From positions 53,097,813-53,161,812 of the forward strand of contig OY998176.1 in assembly GCA_963921935.1 (NCBI GenBank): DNA of 64,000 nucleotides, written 5' to 3'. Below, in pieces: positions 11,101-23,100 of the stretch. Under the pieces are notes generated by a model. It made no database searches and was not told the DNA's origin. It was given only the letters and a program-made list of their open reading frames with translations. Numbering within the stretch: the stretch's first letter is position 1; each line of letters opens with the position of its first letter. Origin of the DNA: Galeruca laticollis. Taxonomy: Eukaryota; Arthropoda; Insecta; Coleoptera; Chrysomelidae. Both the position numbers and the translations under genes were made by a program.

Positions 11101-14100
11101 CGGCAAAAATGAAATGCCAAAATTTTAGAGTCACAAAAAAGTAAAGACAATCAATTATAAAAATTGGTTCAGAATAGTTTTTATAAATAATTTTCGATAG
11201 AAAATATTACAATCCAAATTAGATCACTACACTAATGGTTATTATTTTTTATTCATCATTATAAATTATATTAAAATCATCGATTTATTCGCTTCATAAT
11301 GTATACTAGTTACATCTTTCGTCGAGCAGTTTATATTATTTGATGTCGGGCATTGTATCAATTGGATACGCCCCTAAGCGCGTGGGTTACAATTTCCGGT
11401 TGCGCAGTGGAAAATTTGAACCATGAACATCAAAGACGCCGACATCGAGTGAGCCAACTGCTTCTGTTAAGCTTTAAACTGTGGTTCGGGTGAGTGTATT
11501 TCTCATGTTTACAGGAAACAAAAACGCTACGCCTACGCTTGACAGGTACTGACGCGTTTGACTTTGTTTTGTTTAATATATAGAATAAAACATCGCACTT
11601 CGCGCTATAGAAAAGTCACAGCAATCATTTTAGTCTTATGAATGCTCTTCATGTGTAAAAGTCTGGAATTATTTTATTCTGTTTCATGATAATAAAAAAA
11701 TAATTGATCGATAACTTGAATTTAGGCACTGGTTTTCTTTATAATTTTTGAGTTTTTATTTTATTTTTGAATTGAATATGAGTGGTTATCGGAAAAAATT
11801 CAGCGGTGCAGAATATCGTAAAAGAAAAGCAGAGGAATCAACGAAAATAGATAATTTATTAAAAAAGTAAGTATCTTGTTATAATTGCTAATAACTTTTT
11901 TATATATATAACGTTAATCGGGATAAACATTAAATAAATGCCAGTTGTTTAAATTGATTTTTTTTTCTAGCCGGAATTAGAAGAGATTTCAGAACAACAA
12001 GCTGAAGAAGAAGAAGTACAGCCACATCATACTCTATCACAAGATACGAACCAGACACCGTCAAATTTTTCTTCATCACAAGATACTGAAAAAATCCAGT
12101 CAACAACCGATATTTTAAAATTCAATACTGATCCTTTTTTGTGGTATTTGTATGAAGAAACACGGGATTTCATAACCATAAACGGTATACCACGAAATGA
12201 TAATACAGACTTTAAAAATTCTAGAAATGTTTATAGTGATAAAACGAGATATTGTTCCAAAAGTTTATTTCAACGTACTTTAAAAAACGGAGAGATTCAG
12301 TGCCGTGAGTGGTTAATTTATTCAGAAATTAAAGGGTCTGTATTTTGTGTTCCATGCTTATTATTTAGTAGAAGTGGTGAAATGAATGCTTTTACTGGTA
12401 AAGGATTTCGTGACTGGAAAAACTCAAAAGCACGCATCGAAGCTCATGAAAATTCTAATTTTCACAAAACTAACGTTAGTCATTTTAAATCTCGAGCAGT
12501 AGTTCACGGGCGTGTTGATCATCGTCTCATAAAACAGCTCGACGAGGAAATAGCGTATAGGAAAAAAAATTTATACCGAGTAATTGCAATTATTAAATCA
12601 TTAGCAATAAGAGGATTGCCATTTCGAGGAAATTCTGAACGAATAGGAGATCCTCATAATGGGAATTTTTTAGGAACAGTAGAGCTTCTCGCTGAATTTG
12701 ATCCATTTTTATCTGAACATTTAAAATTGTATGCGCATCCTGGTAGTGGAAATACGTCGTATTTGTCTAAAACGATCTATGAAGAAATTATAATGTTGAT
12801 TCAGAATAAAGTACTACAACAGATTTCTAATGAAGTGCAATCTGCTAAGTATTTTGGTATAATTGTAGATTCTACGCCTGATATTGCACATGTCGATCAG
12901 CTTACTATAATTATCAGATATGTACGTCATGACGGTGAAATTGTGGAAAGGTTTCTACAATTTCTACCAAATATCGGTCATAAAGCTAGACATAGAGGAT
13001 CCTTTGCTAAAATCTTTAGAAAATAATGGTTTGGACATAATGAACTGTCGTGGTCAATCTTATGATAATGCAAGCAATATGTCAGGTATATACTCAGGCC
13101 TTCAGACACGAATCAAAACAATTAATCCTTTAGCAGATTATGTTCCTTGTGCCGCCCATTCTTTAAACTTGGTAGGATCATGTGCAGTTGAATCGGTAAC
13201 AGAAGCAGTCGACTTCTTTTCTACTTTGCAAGAACTATACAATTTCTTTACTATATCTACACATCGTTGGGAAATTTTGGTGCAGCGTACAAGTTTAAGA
13301 ATTAAGAGTCTTTCTCAAACTCGTTGGTCTGCTCGACATGATGCATGCTACGCATTAGAAAAAGAGTGACCTGCAATAATTGATGCACTGCAATTTATTG
13401 CCGAAAGCAGAGATGAGAAACCGACTACGCGATCTGAAGCTACGGGATTGCAGCGAAAATTGCAGCATTTAGAAACAGCAATCCTAGTTATTGTTTGGAA
13501 TGAAATTTTAGATCGTTTTAATGCTGCTAGTAAGAAGCTTCAAGAATCTTAAGCTGATTTATCATCCGTCGTTCAGATCTATAGTTCTCTGACTCTATTT
13601 CTTCAAGACATGAGAGACAAACAATTTTCTGAATATGAAGAAAAAGCCAAAGCACTATTTGGAGTTCACGATTATTATTGGTATGATACTCGACGCAAAA
13701 AAACCAGAACAATCCAGCCAGATGAGTCGCGGGTAAATGAAAGAACACCTCCTTCTTCTGGACAAGAAAATTTTCGTACAAATGTGTATTATCCTATTCT
13801 AGATACTCTGAGTGTACAATTGGCCAAGCGTAGAAGTGCATATGAAAAACTTTATGAAAATTTCAATTTTTTTGATAATTTATCTGAAATAGACACGAAT
13901 GAATTAAAAAATCTTGCCAATAAACTAATCAGTAAGTATCCTGATGATTTGGAAGAGACGTTAGGCAATGAATGTATTCATTTACATTGTCAACTCAAAG
14001 ATTCCTTGGCAAATTTGGAAGATGTACGCTCTGCACAAAAAATATGCAATCTATTGCATTCACGGAATCTTCGAGATGTTTATCCGAATGTGGACATTGC

Positions 14101-17100
14101 TCTCCGTATTTTTTTGAGTATTCCTGCTACAAATTGTTCAGGAGAAAGATCTTTCTCTACTCTTAAAAGGGTAAAAACCTATTTACGCGCAAGCATGGGC
14201 CAAGATAGACTTAATGCACTTGCATTACTGTCTATTGAAGCCCAACTAGCCCAAGAAATTAATTACGACGACATAATTGACGTTTTTGCACGGACCAAAG
14301 CCAGGAAAAAGAAATTTTCAAATTGATTAATATTAAAAGAAATATGAATTATTTATCTGTCTAAAGTTCATACATATATGTATCTGTCTTGTTTATCAGT
14401 AATATTTAAAAAATTATATTTCAATAAATTAAGTTACTTCAAAATAAAAAACTGGATCAAAATTAATGAAATTCATTCTATCAAAAAGGGCGGCGCATCG
14501 AACGGGGCCTAGGGCGGCAGCAAGCCTAAATCCGTCACTGCTTGCTCCACTGGTCCGGGGCAAGAGCATACGCCATTAAATTTGTTGATAATGCATGGAG
14601 TTTAACGCGTGGCTAGTGCATAATTCCTTTATGTTGGCACATTTTTTTCGGCATGTTCAACTTTGAGTTATTATCGTGAAAAAAAAGATACGAAATACAT
14701 TTTTGGAGGAAGTCGAATGAAGATGATTTTGTTTTACTGGAAAATCGTTTATTCAAAGGGCAAAACGTAAGTTTAAGAACTAAAACAACAAAATTCTATC
14801 CAAACTTAAAAGTAATAGTTGAAAAAGTGAGATTTTCAAACCTCAAATACTTCAGCAGCAGTCTCAAAAATATACTTCTCGTAATCAGCGGTTATCGACA
14901 TTTTTGGTACAGGTAGTTTTTTTTCTATGTCGAACAACAGTATGCTGCGTACATCGTTCTCCTTTAGAATGAAATGGCACTTATTTGTGAGGCTTTTTAG
15001 GCCTATCACTTCTGCTTCTCCATCATTAATAAGTTGTTTCACTAAACAAACATATTTGTAGACTTTCTTTTTTCCAACAAAGGTTGACAATACAAAATCA
15101 CCCACTTGAATTTTGGAAAAACCAGGTTCCTCAGTAGAAGCTTCGTTTTTTCGAGCTCTTCTAAATCACTTTTACTGAGATTATCAAACTCACTTATTCT
15201 GTCTTCGCTTGAATCGCTATGCCAAGACCTGTCATCGTCGGAGCTGCTCTCAGATACATTTTGTTTAGTAACGTTCTTATTTTCTGGTTTACTCTTTTCC
15301 AATGTTTTTTCATTCAATATTGTATCAACTTCAGTTCTTGTGATTACCTCTGCTCCTAAACACACACGCTTTCTTTTTCTCAAATCAAGGTTATTTTCAC
15401 GTTTGGTGGATTTCAACAAAAGCTCATCGATTGATACAACTGAAATCTCTGGTTCTTGTGGTGGAAAATAAACATTCTCTTGCGAGCTTGAGCTTGGCGT
15501 TGGTTCGATGGGTTCTGGTACTGCATTAAGTATTGTTTGCTGATGTGCTCTGCGTCGACTCGACAGGTTCATAGCTGCAAGCCACATTCTGCTTTTTATG
15601 CCAAGGTTGAAAAACCACTGGATCAAATGAGTCTTGCTCCACAACATTCCGATTTAACGGGAATATCCCCGCTTTAGTGAAACCACTCACTAAAATTTCG
15701 GGTTTGGTTTCCGTCCATATCTCTCCTATCATCTTGGAGAACAGTTGTCTCCATCCACCCTTTAGATGTAGCAGCGTAGGAAGTATTTGGGAAATCTGTA
15801 CCCGGTGGAGCAGTCCACTGTTCCCAAACATGCTTACATTTAAAGATTATAAGCGGAGGAGCTTTTTCACCGCTCGCGCTGCAGCACATTAGAATAGTTG
15901 TATTTTGCTTGCCAGTTCCACTTATGGTTCTTGTCGATGGCGCTCCCCGTTCACCGACAATTTTTGTTTTTGACGAATCCGTACAAAAGCTACTCTCATC
16001 CAAATTCCAGATTTGTGAAGGGCGTTCTTACAAACTAAGCCGATTTATGGATTTTTTGAGTAAGTCAAAGTAGTCGTAGATTAAGAACGGATCAAGATTT
16101 TTTTTCTAGCGTATTCGACACTCTGAGGTTTTTTAATCGAAAGGTTATGCCTACGCTTAAAATTAAGAAACCAGTCTTCCCCAGGCTCTCCATCTTTAAA
16201 CTGCGTTTTAATGTTGTTTTCTTTGACATAATCAGCTACTGTTTGCAATACTTCTTTTCGGGACAGAGCGAAGCCCCATTTCTCCATGACGCGAAGACCT
16301 TTTGCTAGTTTTCTTTCTTCTTGTTGAGGAATGCCATAGCTAGAGCTTTTTTGCCCTCTTCTGCCTTTGAAATGATCATGAAGTGTCGCTATTGGAATGT
16401 TGAAAACTTTGTTAGCTCGGTATAACGTCATTTGGCTTGACTTTTTTGCTGACAACGCAGCTTTAAGGCTCTCTGCGGTATATCCTTTGCCTCGGTTACT
16501 TTTGCGGATATATTTTCTCACCATGATGAAAATGAAAATTTAAAAAAACATTTCACTCAAAACGTCGGGGTAAGAGCGTAATACGTATCGCTGCTCTTGC
16601 TCCAGGACTGACTACGCACTAGCCCCGAGTTCAAAAAAGGAAGGGGCAAAAGCGTTATAACCAAAAAAACTGTCATCAAGGAAAAATAACAACAAAATAT
16701 TAAGCTAAACGTGAACTACTAGAGCTAATTTGTCCACTCACCAAAAATCAGAGATAAATCTCTTAGGATTGCCAAGAAATATGTGGATCAATTATTGTCC
16801 TTGAGCTTGCTCCGAGAGTTGAAAAACACATGTGACACTATCACTGTTGAATCATGGAGAAGACTGAACTATTCAACTCTGTAATCATTTAGTTTGATGA
16901 CAGACGTACCAGGAACACAAAAAAATAGATGGCAGCACCTGTTTCAAAAGTAATATTAATTTAACGGGTATATTACGCTCTTGCCCCGTAACCGCTCTTG
17001 TCCCAACTTACCTTATATAAGTTTTATAAACCTTCAAAATACATTGGCATCGACCAAATTTGAAATAACCCTTTAGTTTTTTCAAAAAGAGCTGTACTAT

Positions 17101-20100
17101 AAATAGGACGCTGGCAGGATATGAGACAGACAAAACTACATCTGATTTTGTTATTTATTTATTAAAAACTAACTTAGTAAAAGTAATTACCCCCTTACAA
17201 AAGGGTAAAAAAGGACTGGTTGAAAAAAAATGAACACTGCCATAAAAACAGATAATGTAAAAGAGAAACAATTTTTTTATGATTTTTGGTGATATTTTGG
17301 AAAGAATTTGGTACATAAAGTAACATTGCACTTGCTGCAAAATGTAAGTGGTTTACCTGAGAAATTTGGATATTAGCATCGACGTTGCTTTTCGCGTTTT
17401 TCGAGAAAATGGCATCGTTCATCATACCTAACACCGTCAGACACTCTTGGTCTAGAAGTTGAAGGAAAACTGAGTGGTCTACCTTTTAAAATTCGTTTGT
17501 CGTGTCCCATTTTTAGATATTCAACTGTAATTGATCTTATAAAATCTTTTATAGAAACTGATTTTTTACTTTTTTACCGTCATTATCTATTATCTCAATT
17601 TCAGTACCCCCTGGAATGTCGTTTACGACAGAGGCGCGCCAAGATCTTCATCATCAAACTCCTCCTCATTAGTCAACTAATCAACCTCTGGAGGCAGGGT
17701 AAGAATGTCCGCCTCAATCTGTTCGAAAAAGCAATATTCCATGGCTTCTTCCAGTGTTTCAAATGTTCTCTTACTCATGACTACCGCTGTACAACTAAAT
17801 CTGAAATCAAAATTTGCATGTGCAAATATTCACGGCTATGCCCAGCGTCATATTTATAGGACATCAATATTTAGAGGTTACGATTCAAAATGTAAATAAA
17901 AACTAAACAAAACTAATACTTTGCAAACTGAAGTTTGTGTAAAAGCTTGCTAAAACAATAATAAGATTTTACATACTTGGTTTGGTTTACACAAAATCAC
18001 TAAAATGAGATGAGTGTACACAGGAGGAATGTTTACCAGTTCAACAGGTGAACGAGAGGTACCAAATTCCGAACTAAAAACAAACGTATACGATCCTACT
18101 GGGTCTATTTTTAGATGCCGTGTTCCATGTGTTCACAGCGTACGTTGAGGTGGGAAAAAATATTAAACACATTGTCATATAAATAGGACGCTGGCTGTTA
18201 ATGGGTTAATATCTTCTATTATTATCATTGTTATATAGTAATTTACTACGTAAAGTAATAACTGTTACATTGTACATTTATTATGCTATTAATAAAGAAT
18301 AAATTTTTAAAAACTATTGCTTTATTGTAGTGTTCCGTCAAGAATTTCGCTTTCCAAAAAGGTTCCGTCACAAGAAAGTTTGAGAACCGCTGGTGTAGCA
18401 GTTGTCATTAGCCCACTGAACTGAATAAATATACTGGAAGGCGCACGTAGGTTGAATGTCTTTCAAATTTGAAGCCACTTTTAGACAAGGACAGACGCCG
18501 TGGGAGGGAATATTTTCTGTCTCTAATTTGTTTTGATTAATTGCGTTTTGCGAAATTATTCTTCTTAAGTTATGTTCATTTGGCTTATTGTTGATTACAA
18601 ACATACATGATGACAATAATTCCTTCCTGACAGTCTAGGTATTTTAAATAATTTCAATTAATAAGTTTATTCAAATGTATTCATTGCACACTTTTGGAAA
18701 CTTTCTAATGGTACAAAATTTTATTGAACAGCCCTAAATCGATTAAAATAATTACCCTGAATGATAAAAATAAATAATAAGGAAAAACATGTATTATAAA
18801 ACTAAGGGCGCTCATCTTATTACTCGTTTTTAATTTGTTTTAAATATCAAAGCATATAGAACGTTTTAAAAAATTGCTAGTTACCTTATCTTACATCTTC
18901 GTACATATTCCTACCTAATAAAAAGGGATTTTAATGTATTTAGCATCATTAAAACTTTTTCTTTTAAATTTAAAAATAATTATCACATTTCTGCTATTTA
19001 ACTGCACGAATGTAACAAAGATAGCCTTCCCTTCCTCAGCAGTTGTTCTTGTCTAACTACATGGCTTAATTTTTAGAATGTCGTAGTTGTTCCAGTTTAA
19101 GTTATTCATTTCAGTGCATGAGCCGGGCCAAGTCCATTGGCACTTGACATGTCTCCCGTCGTCATATTTTTTCGATATGTGTAAAATTTCTGTCAGAGCT
19201 AAGAAAAGAGTGTCCATACATTAGATATTTAAGATCAATTTCATCGAAGCAACCCCGGGCAACCAAGTAGATCCATAGAAATAAGAGCATTTTGTTCTTG
19301 TTCTGCCCAGCGCTGTTATCACTCCAAACAGTGAGGCGTTTTTTATATGTCCCTTTACTGGTTACTATTTTCAATATACACGAGGCAATTTCATTTCCTC
19401 TTCGTTCAGTTATCCCTTCGTGCCATAAAACATAAAACCTTTGTTATTGTCTTCTACAAGTTGTAACACGTTGAAAATAGCATGATATGAGACAGAACTT
19501 CCGACAGATCGACCGAAATAGGGCTTGGAGGATTACTGGATTACAAGTCTAAGATAGAAATGCAGGATCACCGCAAATCTGCTTCGTTTTTCCTTGGACA
19601 TAAGAGTTCACATCTTTCAATTTTCATTACTTTTGCTTTTCGTCTGATCATCAGCCAATCGGGGTTCTCCTAATGTTTTTCTTTATTTGAAAACTTTCTA
19701 TTTCCAATAAACAATGTATTATTTCAGAAATAACAAAGGCAAATTTTTATTAAATAATGAATTTATTTATAATACTTTTAATAGGATGCAAACATTGTGG
19801 TTACAGTTGGTGGTGATAGGGAATCATCAAAAGAAACTTTAAAAGAAATATTTGATAAGAATGTTGACGATGTTCGAATAGCCGCTCTCAATATGACTGA
19901 ATTCAATCCAAAGGCCATATTTTGCATAGCAAAACCACCAATAGAAGCATTAGTTCCATTAGTCTCCGAGGTAAGTTACATATTTGACAGGAAGCGGGTA
20001 ATTTTCAAAGAAAATTTGTTCGTACTTCAGCTGCAAATATTGTGTTTATAAAGAAATGCTTAAAACTTTTCCACACAATGCATTAGTTTTCTTTGAGGTT

Positions 20101-23100
20101 AAAATATCTCTATTTATCAATATTTTACTTCTGAAAGTATAAATTATAGCAGATACATTCGAGGGCTATTGTTAGCCAGTATTCAGGCAATTTCTGCTCA
20201 GTATTCAACACGCTGGAGGCGATACTTTTGCACTAAAAAGACGGGAAGTTTCTCTAAGTTTTCCTTGAAAAAAGCAGCTAAAAACAGGGTTTGAAAAACA
20301 TTTCTTTGGTGTTAAAAACCTCGTGAGAGAGATAAATGAATATATATCTAAAACATTTCTTAGTTTTTTGTGGAAATATATTTTTTGGAAATCGAAATTA
20401 CTTCCGAATATATTAAAACAGTCTAACAAAATTAATCATGTACGAAAATCAAGAAGTAATTGATTCCTCGTAAAGGTAAAGGTAAAGTGCCCTATTAGGT
20501 GACCACTCAAGCAAATATTTTCGACATCTCGTATTGCAAAATATGTACTAAACGGTCTATAGCTTTTTTAAAAACTGTTTCAGATAGATCTAATCTTCTA
20601 CTTTCTTAAAAGTCATGTACACTTCGGATAAATTATGTATAAATAAAATAAATACAATTTAAAAGGCAAAAGCTACAAATAACCAATTTATGGCCACTGT
20701 CAAAGGTCCCATAACCAATTCCTAACCGCTCACTATATCAAATATTGATCTTAGTTATTTAGTAGTAAAAATTAAGCGTCTTTTAAATCATGAGTTTATT
20801 CATAAAAAAGTAAACAAAATAAAAATATTCAGAACTAATAAAAACAGTATTCCATCAAAATAAATAAACAATATTCTATCAAAACTAAATAAACAATATT
20901 TTGTAAAAACAAAATATCTTATTAAAACAAATAAACAATATTTATTGCACATATGTAACAATTATAGAGTTCGCATTTCGGTAACACAGTAAATTCCTCG
21001 TTTGTTCAAAATCTTTGGTTCATTAATTTCTCTTATCACCTTATCACTTTTATACGAAATAATGTCTGGTGGATTTGGCCACTTCTAGTTTGGACCACTT
21101 TGGGTCATTGCACTAATCTTGTATTCCTTTTCTTGATTTTCCTCTTTTTTCAAGGAAAATTTTCGGTTGTGATGATCCCAAAAAGACATTATCCAAAAAG
21201 ACATTGTTAGATTTGTGTAAAAATAATTTCAAATATTGATAGCGGCCAGCGAACTGATAAGGACAAGTCAAATAGATAACAAACACGTCCGTTTTGTAAA
21301 TATCGTATTCGCACACCTACAAGGTCAAGAATACGGGGCAGTGACTGTTACTGCGTTAATATTTCCTATAAATAGATAAGTTCAATACTTTGATGATTCA
21401 CTATTATTGTTTTTAATAGTACCAACGTATGTATTGTGTGTCAATAATCTATGTTGGTAGTTTATAAATATATGTTATCCCAGTGAGTTTTAAAAAGATG
21501 TTATTTTCTAACCCTAAAGAATGGTTCACTAGGTAAGTGTTTCTCAAAGATAAATGGTTCTATGGTTAAAAAAGTATATACGAGGGGCACTTGCTATGTA
21601 ACCACCACACGGTGTTATAGTACACCACGCAGTAGTCGTCAACAGAATATATTGTATCTAATTCCTTTTCTATATTCTTTTATCAATCGGAAGCATTATC
21701 TTTTAATGGGCCCTCTTCCATTATAATTTTGTCTTTTTTCTCCTCAGTCTTTGTATTGATAAAGCCTCTTTGGTTTCCTTAATTTTTTCAGTTCTTCTCA
21801 ATTTTTCCTCTTTTCTAATTGTCTTTCCTTCCTCTGGTTTTCTTTTAGCAGTTTCTTTTCTCTTATAATATTCCTGCCACTCAGCGGAAGTTGCAATTGA
21901 AGGTATTTTATCCTTAGGTTTTCTCTTTTTATTTGTCTTATTTTCTACAGGACTGGGTAATATAAGAGTTTTTTTAAAAGGGGTTGAAAGATATTCAAAA
22001 ACAGGATCAATATTCTTTTTTATAGGTGTTATGTAATCTATGTTTTCAATTGGTAACATAAGAGAATTGTTGTTGTTTATTTGCGGACTTTCCTCGTCCA
22101 TTGATGGCAGTTCAACTTCATTTCTTTTTTCTACAAATTGATCAGTTTGTACCGGCATCGGTTTTTCGTTGGGGCATCTATTTTCTCTGTTATCTTCAGT
22201 ATCAAGAACTGGAGCAGTTGCATCACTACTGTGTGGTAAGGTGGAAATATTATCTTCTAGTAATTCACTGCCCTTATCTTCATTGACAGGAGGTACTTTT
22301 AATACGACTGAAGTTTCAGCGGTATCAGTGTCACTTATATGTTGTATATTATCAGATTTGTCGAGATAGTTCACAAAATAATGGAATAACTACTAAACTA
22401 TCTCCATTCAAAACAATTCCTTCCATTGACATGTTCTGATCAAGGACTTCAGTAACAATTTTATCTATACCGATAGTATTCAGTAGCGAATTTTTCAAAA
22501 TATTTGGTTGTTGTTTGGAATTATGCTCATCACTATATCCAAATTCTGTGTTAGCTTGCATGCAACTTTTTTTATTGTGTATATATTTCCAGTATTGAAA
22601 CAAACTAGTATTCTCGATGTCTCCATTCCACACTTCCCCGCATGCTTGAAATAATTAAACTTTTTCTGGAAGATCAGACTGCAGCTGGTTCAAAACAAAA
22701 CCAATGTGTTCAGCTATCTTTGTGGTACCGCCAAATCGTTGTTGAGAAGGTAGCATCGTTTTTAAAATATTTTTAAAATCAATATTTTCAATATTGAATG
22801 GAAAGAATACGGATGCTCTAAAACCATTGTGAATAATTTGAGTTTTATTTTCTACATCATCTTGTGGAATCTCATGATGATTTCTATTATTTTTAATTAT
22901 TAATCACTATTAGGAATAATGTTTTATTTTATCCATTTACATCGGCCGCATGTGGCATATATATCCCAAACGTGCTAAATACAACAAGCAACATCTGTAT
23001 CTGTCGGCTGTCATCATATTTCATATTCATTTTTAAGTGTCACTGTAATAAGTGCGAAATAAACTAGTTAAAACTAAACAAATAATAGTTTCAATCAATA

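Larger units (their letters stand above)
10829..17013 (-). mobile_element. pogo-like DNA transposon nested in piggyBac
   Basis: The inverted ends read AGGTAAGGTGGGTCAAG (left) and AGGTAAGTTGGGACAAG (right, inverted), flanked by TA at 10827-10828 and 17014-17015. A GGGGCAAGAGCGTAAT-like motif recurs near both ends (14557, 16567, 16643, and inverted at 11023 and 16972). Excluding the inner hAT insertion it is about 2.7 kb. Its minus-strand transposase lacks the central catalytic part. Confidence 0.85.
10775..18205 (-). mobile_element. piggyBac-type transposon, internally deleted, hosting two nested elements
   Basis: TTAA flanks both ends (10771-10774 and 18206-18209), and the ends start with the inverted repeat CCCATTAACA. 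A subterminal motif, TATAAATAGGACGCTGGC, occurs at 17098 and 18178, with a close inverted copy at 17840. Transposase remnants on the minus strand keep only the two ends. A pogo-like element is inserted 54 bases from the left end, so most of the 7.4 kb is foreign; the piggyBac itself is about 1.2 kb. Confidence 0.85.
5173..19784 (+). other. MDH-like gene, intron 1 (14.6 kb)
   Basis: The ends are GTAAGT and TTTTAATAG. The intron is filled by the pogo element at 5509-8462, the four-level nest at about 8.9-18.4 kb and a transposase fragment near 19.1-19.6 kb. Confidence 0.85.

Noticed and set aside
14836..16524. Active pogo-like transposase
   Set aside because: The second and third catalytic Asp are deleted and several frame breaks are present.
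22101..22369. Plus-strand frames opposite the pogo transposase tail
   Set aside because: Shadows of the minus-strand Glu/Lys-rich tail.
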